Assembly: GCA_965237765.1 (NCBI GenBank)
Contig: OZ250157.1
Coordinates: 930,001-994,000, forward strand
Reading direction: 5' to 3'
DNA length: 64,000 nt
Origin: WTGJ01 sp965237765
GTDB lineage: Bacteria > Chloroflexota > Anaerolineae > Aggregatilineales > Phototrophicaceae
Shown: piece after piece, positions 53,254 to 60,626 of the stretch
Position numbering within the stretch: position 1 is the stretch's first letter
How the letters are laid out: each line of letters starts with the position of its first letter
Translations under genes and position numbers: made by a program
Notes under the pieces: model-generated
Seen by the model: the letters and a program-made list of their open reading frames with translations, nothing else
Database searches by the model: none
Told to the model about the DNA's origin: nothing

Positions 53254-53333
53254 TTTGGAAATTGTAATGCTTTCACTCTGGCGCACTGGCGCATATGTTC
53301 TATTATTGCGCGACCGAGAATAAGGAGATGATC

Positions 53334-54149
53334 ATGTTCAAAGTCACCAAGTATCCGCACGGCACTTTCTCCTGGGCGGATATGAGCAGCACCGATGCCG
53401 CCGCGAGCAAATCCTTTCTGACTGCGCTGCTGGGATGGTCCTTCGTCGATATTCCCATCGGTGAGGGTGCGCACGAAGTCTACACGATGTTTTCGCTGGA
53501 TGGCGAGAACGTCGCTGCGCTGAGCCAGCATTCGCCGGAGATGCAGGAGCAGGGGATTCCCTCTTATTGGAACAACTACATCTCTGTCGACGACGTGGAC
53601 GCGTTGTTGCCACGCATCGAGGAACTGGGTGGCAAAGTGATGGCCGGCCCCTTTGACATCTTCGATTCCGGACGCATGATCGTGCTATCGGACCCGCTCG
53701 GCGCGGCCGTCAGCCTCTGGCAGCCACGTTCACACATCGGCGCTAGCCTCGTCAACCGTCCCGGCGCTATGACCTGGAACGAACTGGCCACGCCCGATAT
53801 CGAAGCGGCGCAAGCCTTCTATGGCGGCCTGCTCGGTTGGGAATTCGCGCCGGAAGGCCCGCCCGATTACTTGCTCATCCGCAACAATGGGCGCAACAAC
53901 GGCGGCATCCTGCAGATGACCGACGAATGGAAGATGCCCGACGGTAGCATGATGCCCGCGCATTGGAGCGTCTACTTCTCCGTCGCCGATATCGACGCGG
54001 CCGTCGAGCGAGTCGGCGCCCTGGGCGGCGAAGCGATGTACGAAACGATGGCTGCCGGCGACGTCGGTCGCTTCCGCATCGTGCGCGGTCCCGCCGGCGA
54101 CGTCTTCACCATCATCCAACTCAGCGATCCGGAACCCTGGCAAGATTAA
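53334..54149 (+). CDS. Two-domain VOC (glyoxalase-fold) protein, copy 1
   Basis: About 271 residues with two vicinal-oxygen-chelate domains, the arrangement of the mycobacterial Cfp30B group. Domain 1 begins PHGTFSWADMSSTDAAASKS and domain 2 begins GAMTWNELATPDIEAAQAFY. The metal ligands cannot be assigned with confidence, and the function is unknown. AAGGAG six bases before ATG 53334 fixes the start. A near-copy follows downstream, and the 3' halves of the two genes are almost identical at DNA level. Confidence 0.82.
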   Translation: MFKVTKYPHGTFSWADMSSTDAAASKSFLTALLGWSFVDIPIGEGAHEVYTMFSLDGENVAALSQHSPEMQEQGIPSYWNNYISVDDVDALLPRIEELGGKVMAGPFDIFDSGRMIVLSDPLGAAVSLWQPRSHIGASLVNRPGAMTWNELATPDIEAAQAFYGGLLGWEFAPEGPPDYLLIRNNGRNNGGILQMTDEWKMPDGSMMPAHWSVYFSVADIDAAVERVGALGGEAMYETMAAGDVGRFRIVRGPAGDVFTIIQLSDPEPWQD

Positions 54150-54258
54150 GAAAAACGAAGGGCTGCCCCTGCTGCGCGTCAGCTGGCCGCTAAGGTGATT
54201 CTGCGTAGCATCGGCGCCCGAGGAAAAGAAGGTTGGAAATTTGTAACGCGCGCCAGGC

Positions 54259-54286
54259 TTGCCAATTCGCGCAAGTGTTCTAATAT
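54259..54286 (+). promoter_or_regulatory. Promoter of VOC copy 2
   Basis: TTGCCA at 54259-54264 and TAATAT at 54281-54286 with a 16-base spacer. The block around it (TTGGAAATTTGTAA, then GTGTTCTAATAT) resembles the region before copy 1 (TTGGAAATTGTAA, then TGTTCTATTAT), so the control region was duplicated with the gene. Confidence 0.55.
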
Positions 54287-54312
54287 GCCCTGACCACAAC
54301 GAGGAGATACAC

Positions 54313-55122
54313 ATGTACAAGGTCACGAAATACCCGCACGGAACTTTTTCCTGGGCGGAACTGGCCAGCAACGACTCAGAAACCAGTAAGAGATTCCTGA
54401 CTGTGCTTTTCGGCTGGTCGCACGTCGATATCCCTATGGGCGAGAGCATGGTCTACACCATGTATTTGATCGATGGCGAGAATGTCGCCGCTTCCCACCA
54501 GATGCACGAGGGGATGTTCCCGCCGGGCACCCCTTCCCATTGGAATAACTACATCACCGTCGAAGATGTGGATACCATCGCGCCGCGCATCGAAGAGCTG
54601 GGCGGCAAAATTATGTCCGGCCCCTTCGATGTCTTCGATTCCGGGCGCATGATCGCACTCATGGATTCGCAAGGCGCCCCCATCTGCCTCTGGGAGCCGC
54701 GCTCGCACATCGGCGCCGGCATCGTCAACCGCCCCGGCGCTATGGCCTGGAACGAGCTGGCCACACCGGATAGCGAAGCGTCGCAAGCCTTCTATGGCGG
54801 CCTGCTCGGCTGGGAATTCACGTCGGATGGGCCGCCCGGCTACCTGCTCATCCGCAACAACGGGCGCAGCAACGGCGGCATCCTGCAGATGACCGACGAA
54901 TGGAAAATGCCGGACGGCAGCATGATGCCCGCGCATTGGACCGTCTACTTCTCCGTCGCTGATATCGACGCGGCCGTCGAGCGAGTCGGCGCCCTGGGCG
55001 GCGAAGCGATGCACGAGACGATGTCTGCGGGCGATGTCGGTCGCTTCCGCATCGTGCGCGGTCCCGCCGGCGATGTCTTCACTCTCATCCAACTCAGCGG
55101 GCCGGAAGCCTGGTCGGAATGA
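54313..55122 (+). CDS. Two-domain VOC (glyoxalase-fold) protein, copy 2
   Basis: About 269 residues, colinear with copy 1 (PHGTFSWAELASNDSETSKR and GAMAWNELATPDSEASQAFY). GAGGAG precedes ATG 54313. The first domain differs more between copies than the second, which suggests later divergence or gene conversion of the 3' half. It keeps its own promoter and ends before a strong terminator. The function is unknown, as for copy 1. Confidence 0.82.
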   Translation: MYKVTKYPHGTFSWAELASNDSETSKRFLTVLFGWSHVDIPMGESMVYTMYLIDGENVAASHQMHEGMFPPGTPSHWNNYITVEDVDTIAPRIEELGGKIMSGPFDVFDSGRMIALMDSQGAPICLWEPRSHIGAGIVNRPGAMAWNELATPDSEASQAFYGGLLGWEFTSDGPPGYLLIRNNGRSNGGILQMTDEWKMPDGSMMPAHWTVYFSVADIDAAVERVGALGGEAMHETMSAGDVGRFRIVRGPAGDVFTLIQLSGPEAWSE

Positions 55123-55161
55123 CGGCGGTCAAACTGACCACGTAATCACACCACAACTTTG

Positions 55162-55191
55162 GGGGCCGCTGTGATAGCGGCCCCTCCTTTT
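55162..55191 (+). terminator. Rho-independent terminator after the VOC genes
   Basis: A perfect 9-base stem, GGGGCCGCT with AGCGGCCCC, around the loop GTGAT, followed by TCCTTTT. Confidence 0.85.
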
Positions 55192-55308
55192 ACCGATGGA
55201 CGATTGCCATTTCCGCGTGACGCGGCTGCTCCAGCTCGCCGCCCTCGACCGCTGATAGGAGCCCGCTTAGTGCCCTGCACGGCGTTTGGGGCGCCGCGGG
55301 TGGGGTGT

Positions 55309-55314
55309 TACAAT
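55309..55314 (+). promoter_or_regulatory. -10 box of the restriction-like gene
   Basis: TACAAT, seven bases before an in-frame TTG at 55322. A leaderless TTG start would add nine residues to the protein called from ATG 55349. Confidence 0.35.
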
Positions 55315-55348
55315 CCACCCATTGGAACATTTAGCGTACGGAAATCCC

Positions 55349-56692
55349 ATGTCGGATCAATTGCTCCTTAAAATCCGCGGCGTGCAAGCGGAAATTTCCC
55401 AACATCGTAATGCATACATAAAAAACGAAGCCCAAACCAAACAAGCACTTATCACGCCCATACTAAAATCGTTGGGCTGGAGCGAGTATCAATCAGCAAA
55501 TTCACATTTACATATGGAATTTGGCGATGGTCCTGAGAAAGTGGATTTCGCCTTAATCCAGAATAAGAAACCTGTCATCTTGATCGAGGCAAAAGAACTG
55601 AGTGACCGTCTGGGAAGGAAAGCAATAAGGCAGGTATTTGATTATTGCTTTCATGAAAATGTCCCAACTGCCGTTTTGACGAACGGCTCTGAATGGCGAT
55701 TTTATTCCCCACTCCTCAATTCCATTCGCGATTTCGAAGCCCGTTGCTTTCTCTCTATTAATGTTGAACGGGAGGAGGCAAACCGGTTAGTTGAACAGCT
55801 AAGCAACCTGCATAGCAAACGTACAAATCAGCTGGGGGAATTTGCCAATTATCACTGGCTATTAAATACTTGGGATTCAAAACTGAACAAAGAGGAATTA
55901 ATTAAGCCGCTAACAAAACCGATACGGGATTCATTACCACGAGAGCTAAAAATCCCACTAAATGATGTGCGCGAATTCATCAAGACAATGCTTTCTGAAA
56001 GAGCTAAGAAGCAATCACCCCCTCCGCCCGCCACTGCACCAAAGGCGCTGAAACCACCCACAACCCCAAAACCAGAAAAAGCAATTGAGCTCCAAGGTGA
56101 ACTTATACCTGCCGAGCATCTTTATCAAATTCTATCCGAGGCGGCCAATTGGCTCATCCGACAAGGAAAACTCCGTAAGGAAGACAGCCCATTGCGACTG
56201 GCTACCATGCCTGATTTTAAATGCTTAATTAACACTGAAGCTATTCATCCTCCCAGTGCTAAACATCTCCGAGGTCGAAAAACAAATTTCTTTAAGAAAC
56301 TTCAAAATGGTCTTTATATAGACACTGGTTCTCTTGCGCTTAGTCGTCAGCATCTAGTTAATCAGACAAGGGAATTGTTAGAACACTGTGGTTACAATCC
56401 CGACATTCTGAAAATCATCGGGCACTCTCTGGAAACCCCGCGCCGCCCGAAGCAAACACCGCGCCCAGAACCGCAATACGCACTGCCGGATACAGGGCGC
56501 GCCGTGATACTAAATAGGGAGCACTTCCCAATAAAATACGCATACGAAATCCTTGTTCAAACGGTGGAGTGGCTCGTAAAACGAAATAAGTTGCACCGCG
56601 AGGTTTGCCCCATTTTCCCTGGCGAAAAATCAAAAAATCGCTACCTCATCCACACTAGAACCGAAACACCAAAGAGGTCATCCCTTCAATAG
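55349..56692 (+). CDS. HSDR_N-type PD-(D/E)XK nuclease-like protein with duplicated C-terminal module, frameshifted
   Basis: A 447-residue open frame with much lower GC than its surroundings. The N-terminal domain matches type I restriction HsdR N-terminal nucleases: TKQALITPILKSLGW, then VDFALIQNKKPVILIEAKE, with the D-x-n-E-x-K active site. After a Pro/Lys linker, a module of about 95 residues (EHLYQILSEAANWLIRQGKL to LLEHCGYNPD) is followed by a second copy (YEILVQTVEWLVKRNKL). The second copy breaks off at TAG 56692; its remainder continues in the +1 frame. No motor or specificity subunit is nearby. It is probably a solitary defence nuclease or remnant, and a tyrosine recombinase follows. 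The name of the repeated module is not known to me. Confidence 0.7.
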   Translation: MSDQLLLKIRGVQAEISQHRNAYIKNEAQTKQALITPILKSLGWSEYQSANSHLHMEFGDGPEKVDFALIQNKKPVILIEAKELSDRLGRKAIRQVFDYCFHENVPTAVLTNGSEWRFYSPLLNSIRDFEARCFLSINVEREEANRLVEQLSNLHSKRTNQLGEFANYHWLLNTWDSKLNKEELIKPLTKPIRDSLPRELKIPLNDVREFIKTMLSERAKKQSPPPPATAPKALKPPTTPKPEKAIELQGELIPAEHLYQILSEAANWLIRQGKLRKEDSPLRLATMPDFKCLINTEAIHPPSAKHLRGRKTNFFKKLQNGLYIDTGSLALSRQHLVNQTRELLEHCGYNPDILKIIGHSLETPRRPKQTPRPEPQYALPDTGRAVILNREHFPIKYAYEILVQTVEWLVKRNKLHREVCPIFPGEKSKNRYLIHTRTETPKRSSLQ

Positions 56693-56882
56693 GCCGAAAC
56701 AGTTGACCAATGGCCTATATCTCGAAGTGAATTACAGCCAACCCGAATCAATTCGACTCGCGCAATCTTTGCTTGAGCATTACGGCTATCCCCCGCCACC
56801 CTCAACTCATCGGCTTCGACGACTAACCCCCTGCGCCCCTCCCCTCATCCGCATATACTGGCCGCATGACCGCTGCGCTTGA
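56676..56882 (+). pseudogene. Displaced 3' end of the nuclease-like gene
   Basis: In the +1 frame from about 56676, the translation reads RGHPFNRPKQLTNGLYLEV and QSLLEHYGY. This matches the end of the first module (FKKLQNGLYIDT and RELLEHCGY). The frame stays open to TGA 56880-56882, beyond the likely original end near 56820. A one-base shift around CCAAAGAGG (56672-56680) separates it from the main frame. Confidence 0.7.
56854..56859 (+). promoter_or_regulatory. -10 box for leaderless recombinase mRNA
   Basis: TATACT lies six bases before ATG 56866. No Shine-Dalgarno sequence or -35 box is seen. Confidence 0.35.
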
Positions 56883-57909
56883 GCGCCAGCCGCTCGCCCC
56901 GCCTTCCCCCAACCAGCGCTTCCTGCAAGCGCACCCCAACCGCGACAACCGCCACCGCCTGCGCAAATTCGTCGCCTGGCTGGATTCCGCCCGGCAGCTC
57001 TGGTACCGCGCCGACCTCGCCCACTATCGCGACTACCTCCTGCACGATTGCGGCCTCGCCCCCAGCTCCGTCTCCGCGCACCTGGCCACCCTCCGCAGCC
57101 GCTACCAGGACCTGCTCGCCGAAAATACGCTGCGCGATTCGCTCTTTCGCTCGCTCGCCGGCGGCAACGGCAACAGTAGCGCCGCCCTTCGCCCCGCCGA
57201 CCGCAAGGCGCTGGTCGACGAGGCCATCCTGCGCATCCAGAACAACATCAACCCGCGCCGCGCGCGCGTCCGCCAGCACACGCTACAGGACCGCAGCGAT
57301 AGTGAGCACCTGCGCCTGACCGCCGCGCAGGCTCGGCAGTTGTTGCGAGGGCCGGCCGAACGCTTCCAGCGCAGCGCACCCCTCCGCGCCGCGCGTGACT
57401 ACGCCATCATCGCCCTCATGCTCTGCACCGGCCTGCGCGAAGGCGAAATCTGCAACCTGCACATCGACGATCTCTACCAGCAGCTCGAAGGCGCGGAGGC
57501 CTGCCGCGTGCGCCATGGCAAGGGCAACAAGCAGCGCCTCGTGCCCTATGGCGCGCTCATCTGGGGGCTGGATGCCGTCGATTCCTGGTTGGAAGAGGCG
57601 CGCATCGAGCGCGGCTACGTCTTCCGCGGGCTTTACCGGGGCAACCGCCGCATCCGCCCCGGCCGCCTGAACGAAACCAGCATCCAGCGCCTGTTGCGGC
57701 AATACCCCATCGCCCTCCAGGAGCGCACCGTCATCGTCCGCCCGCACGATCTGCGCCGCACCTACGCCCGCCGTCTCTACGAAGCCGGCATGAAGCTAGA
57801 GGCGATCCAGCAAAACCTCGGCCACGAAAGCGCGGAGACGACGCGCGGTTACATCGGCCAGCTGGGCATCGCGCAACGGCTGCCGCAGGAAACATACGCC
57901 GCCTCGTGA
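56866..57909 (+). CDS. Tyrosine recombinase / integrase
   Basis: Protein of 347 residues with an N-terminal SAM-like core-binding domain (about 1-110) and a complete catalytic domain. The active residues are Arg191 (TGLREGE), Lys219 (GKGNKQR), His294 and Arg297 (HDLRRT), His320 (LGHES) and Tyr329 (TRGYIG). It cuts and rejoins DNA through the Tyr. It is GC-rich like the chromosome, unlike the nuclease-like gene next to it. No flanking attachment repeats were found, so it may be either a mobile-element integrase or a resident Xer-like enzyme. Confidence 0.9.
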   Translation: MTAALERQPLAPPSPNQRFLQAHPNRDNRHRLRKFVAWLDSARQLWYRADLAHYRDYLLHDCGLAPSSVSAHLATLRSRYQDLLAENTLRDSLFRSLAGGNGNSSAALRPADRKALVDEAILRIQNNINPRRARVRQHTLQDRSDSEHLRLTAAQARQLLRGPAERFQRSAPLRAARDYAIIALMLCTGLREGEICNLHIDDLYQQLEGAEACRVRHGKGNKQRLVPYGALIWGLDAVDSWLEEARIERGYVFRGLYRGNRRIRPGRLNETSIQRLLRQYPIALQERTVIVRPHDLRRTYARRLYEAGMKLEAIQQNLGHESAETTRGYIGQLGIAQRLPQETYAAS

Positions 57910-57921
57910 TATCGCCTCGCG

Positions 57922-57950
57922 TTGCGGCCAAACCCTGTCCGCGCTAGATT
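57922..57950 (+). promoter_or_regulatory. Promoter of the GCS2 ligase gene
   Basis: TTGCGG at 57922-57927 and TAGATT at 57945-57950 with a 17-base spacer, 35 bases before the ATG. Confidence 0.5.
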
Positions 57951-57985
57951 CGGCGCAGTGCATACCGGCATCGGAGCATGCCACG

Positions 57986-59173
57986 ATGGATATCCCGCTC
58001 ACCCTCGGCATCGAAGAAGAATTTCTCATCGTCAACCGCAATACGCGCGAATTGAGCCCGAGTGTAGAACCCTTGCTGGCCGAAGGGAAAGAACTGCTCG
58101 GCGAGCAGATCAAAGCCGAATTGCTGAAATCGCAAATCGAAGTCGGCAGCAACATCTGCGAGAACATCGACGAAATCCGCGCCGAAATCATCCGCTTGCG
58201 CCGCACCATCCACGGACTGGCGGAGGCGAACGACTGCGAAATCATCGCCGCATCCACCCATCCCTTCTCCCACTGGCAGAGCCAGGAGATTTCCGAAGGG
58301 CCGCGTTACGAAGACATGGTCACCAATATGCAGGAGGTGACGCGGCGGCTGCTAATTTGCGGTATGCACGTACACATCGGCTTCGGCCAGACGCCGGAGC
58401 ATTACGAGCTCATCATGGATATCCAAAACCAGCTGCGCTACTTCCTGCCGCACCTGCTCGCCTATTCGGTCAGTTCACCGTTTTGGCAAGGGCGCAGCAC
58501 CGGGCTTCAAAGCTACCGTTCCATCGTCTATACGGCTTTGCCCCGCAGCGGCATCCCGCCCATTTTTCCCTCTTTCGCCGATTATGTGCACATGGTCAAG
58601 GTGTTAGGCGATGTCGGCACACTGCAGCGCGGGGAAGCTGCCGGCGGCAAAGACAGCACCATCAGCGGCATCGACGCCACGCGCATTTGGTGGGACGCGC
58701 GCCCGCACCTGAAATTTGGCACACTCGAAATCCGCGTTTGCGATATCTGCACGCGCGTGGAAGACGCCGTAACGCTGGTGGCGATGATCCAGGCGCTCGT
58801 CGCTTTCCTGATCCACCTGCGCGAACTGAATCTGAGCTGGCGCATCTACCCCGATACGCTGGTGAACGAGAACAAATGGCGCTCCGCCCGCCACGGGGTG
58901 CATGGCAAACTGGTGGATTTCGGCAAGCGCAAGGAAGTGCCGCTGCTGGATCTCACCCGCGAGCTGGTGGATTTGTTGGAAGATTCGGCGCACGCTCTGG
59001 GCACGAGCGACGAACTGCGCCGCCTGGAAACCATCGTTACCGAAGGCACGAGCGCGGACCGCCAGCTATCCGTCTATCGCGCTGCCCTCGCCGATGGCGC
59101 CAGCGAGCAGGACGCGCTCGTCTCCGTCGTCGACCATTTGGTCAAGGAGACGGGTGAGGGCTGGCGGACTTAG
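57986..59173 (+). CDS. Carboxylate-amine ligase, GCS2 (YbdK-like) family
   Basis: Protein of 395 residues in the GCS2 family of ATP-dependent glutamate-cysteine-ligase-like enzymes. LGIEEEFLIV at the N-terminus and CGMHVHIGF near residue 130 are the signatures, and LKFGTLEIRVCD follows near 250. E. coli YbdK has weak glutamate-cysteine ligase activity, and relatives make gamma-glutamyl compounds. GGAG nine bases before ATG 57986 supports the start. Its last 32 bases overlap the end of the opposing selenoprotein gene. A thiol-metabolism link between the two is tempting but unproven. Confidence 0.85.
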   Translation: MDIPLTLGIEEEFLIVNRNTRELSPSVEPLLAEGKELLGEQIKAELLKSQIEVGSNICENIDEIRAEIIRLRRTIHGLAEANDCEIIAASTHPFSHWQSQEISEGPRYEDMVTNMQEVTRRLLICGMHVHIGFGQTPEHYELIMDIQNQLRYFLPHLLAYSVSSPFWQGRSTGLQSYRSIVYTALPRSGIPPIFPSFADYVHMVKVLGDVGTLQRGEAAGGKDSTISGIDATRIWWDARPHLKFGTLEIRVCDICTRVEDAVTLVAMIQALVAFLIHLRELNLSWRIYPDTLVNENKWRSARHGVHGKLVDFGKRKEVPLLDLTRELVDLLEDSAHALGTSDELRRLETIVTEGTSADRQLSVYRAALADGASEQDALVSVVDHLVKETGEGWRT

Positions 59174-60617
59174 TCCCCGGCCGCGGCGGGCCGGGGTCCT
59201 TCAAGCGGCCGCCCTCCGCCGTCAACACCTCAAGCTCATAACCAAAATTCTGGCGCAAATAGAGGCAGACGCCGCTCGCATCCGCGCAGACGTAATAGAG
59301 CGCATAGCCGCGAAGCGCCACAGCTCCCGGCGGCGCATCAGAAGGAGCGCGCAATTCCAGCTCCAGGTGCCGTGCCTCCGCGCTGGTGGGCGCCGCGGGC
59401 AGATCCCCACGCAGGCGGCGGCGCTCCCATTGCCATCCCGGCGGCCCCTCATCCAGCACGATGACGACCGGTTCGGATTCGTTGTTCCAATGCGCCTCAT
59501 CCTGCGGCTTGAGTAGGAAATGCAGGCGCGTCGCTTCGCCCGGCGCCACACTCTGCGGCACGGCGACCAGCTGCAGGCGCACCAGCTCCCCATCGCGCAG
59601 GATGCGCGCCTCTTCATCATTGGGAACATCACCGCCGCCATTGCTGCTGGCGAATTCGTCGGCCGGATAGGCGAATTCGGCGCCGCCCGGTTCCACAGAG
59701 AGCGACAGTGGCTCTTCCCCTCGTTCGCGCAAATCAGCGCGCGCGCCAGGCAACCAATCGTAAAAGGAATAGGGCTTGGCCAGGCGCGGGCCGTATTGCT
59801 GGATGCGCCGCCGCCAGATGTAATTGTTCGGCGCGCGCCGCAAAGCGGCTGACCAATGGCTGACGGCGCGGCGGAAATCCCCCGGCTCGGCGCGCGCGGA
59901 ATCGTGCCGCATACGGTAAACGACACCCTGCTGAAAATGCGTCTGCGCCTCCCGCCAGATCGCGGGCAGGCCCAGCGCCCGTTCGCCGGCGGCCAGCGCC
60001 TCATCCAGCGCCGCTTCGCCACGCCAGAGCGCCAGTTGCGCGCCCAAATCCGCCCAAGCGGCCGCATCGCCATTCGCCGAGGCGGCGCGTTGCAGGGCGG
60101 ACAAATCGGGCGGCGCAGTTGCGAATTGCGGCGCTTCGGCGGGCGGCGCCAGCTCCGCATCCACAAAGTGTTCGATCAATTCGTTGGCCAGCGCCAGCTG
60201 CGGTTGCGCCGCGCGGATGATCCCCCATTCGTCGATCGCCAGCGTCAACGGCACATAGGGCAAGGCCAGCAGGTTGAACGGGTCATGCAACAAGCGCCAA
60301 GGCATCCGCTGCCATTGCATGAAGAGGCGGGCGCGCTCCGGGTGCTGCTCGAGCACGATGCCGAGCATGGTCAGGCGGCCGTCTTCCTGCGCCTCGCGGG
60401 TGGCAGCGTGCCAACCTGGCACGTGCACGCGGCAGCCCGCTCACCACGAGGCGAAAAGGTGCAGCAACACGCGCTTGCCGCGAAAATCAGCCAGCGATGT
60501 CGGGCGCCCGTCTTCGCAATCCGGCAGCGTCAACTCGGGGAACGCCAACCCCGCGCGCAATTGGGGGATGGCCGGATAACGCGCGTCCTGCAGATCGGCG
60601 AGCGCCGTGGTCTCCAT
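59142..60617 (-). CDS. Selenocysteine-containing thioredoxin-like (redoxin) protein, UxxC active site
   Basis: The frame opens at ATG 60617, nine bases after the aminotransferase stop, and runs 491 residues if TGA 60443-60441 is read as selenocysteine (residue 59). The N-terminus is redoxin-like: FPELTLPDCEDGRPTSLADF, then GKRVLLHLFASW-U-AGCR. The TGA takes the place of the first Cys of CxxC, and Cys62 is the resolving Cys. The fold continues with the cis-Pro segment YVPLTLAID near Pro123. A TPR-like helical region (about 190-290) and a beta-rich domain (about 310-470) follow. A SECIS-like hairpin follows the TGA, and selC is present at 50251-50344. If TGA were a stop, the remaining 428-residue frame from GTG 60428 would lack its active site. 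Confidence 0.88.
59175..59196. terminator. GC-rich hairpin between converging genes
   Basis: CCCCGGCC and GGCCGGGG flank a six-base loop right after the GCS2 stop, followed by TCCTT. It could end the GCS2 transcript, but the T tract is short, and it lies inside the coding end of the opposing gene. Confidence 0.35.
60396..60440 (-). promoter_or_regulatory. SECIS-like hairpin directly after the in-frame UGA
   Basis: The RNA after the UGA can fold: outer arms GCGGG (60440-60436) and CCCGC (60400-60396), and an apical stem CGTGCC (60423-60418) with GGCACG (60412-60407) closing the loop AGGTT. The loop begins 24 bases after the UGA and has G at its second and third positions. Bacterial SECIS elements have a short stem with G in the first two loop bases about 16-37 bases after UGA; the E. 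coli fdhF loop is AGGUCU. The element would recruit SelB with Sec-tRNA. Confidence 0.75.
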
Positions 60618-60626
60618 GCGCCGCTG

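Noticed and set aside
56676..56692. Stop of the nuclease-like gene as a selenocysteine codon
   Set aside because: The stop is TAG, and the missing part continues in the +1 frame, so this is a frameshift.
60426..60443. TGA as an ordinary stop with a separate gene starting at GTG 60428
   Set aside because: There is no ribosome binding site before GTG 60428, the upstream 58 codons would be a truncated redoxin, and the two parts join into one thioredoxin active site in the same frame. With selC and a SECIS-like hairpin present, read-through is the better explanation.
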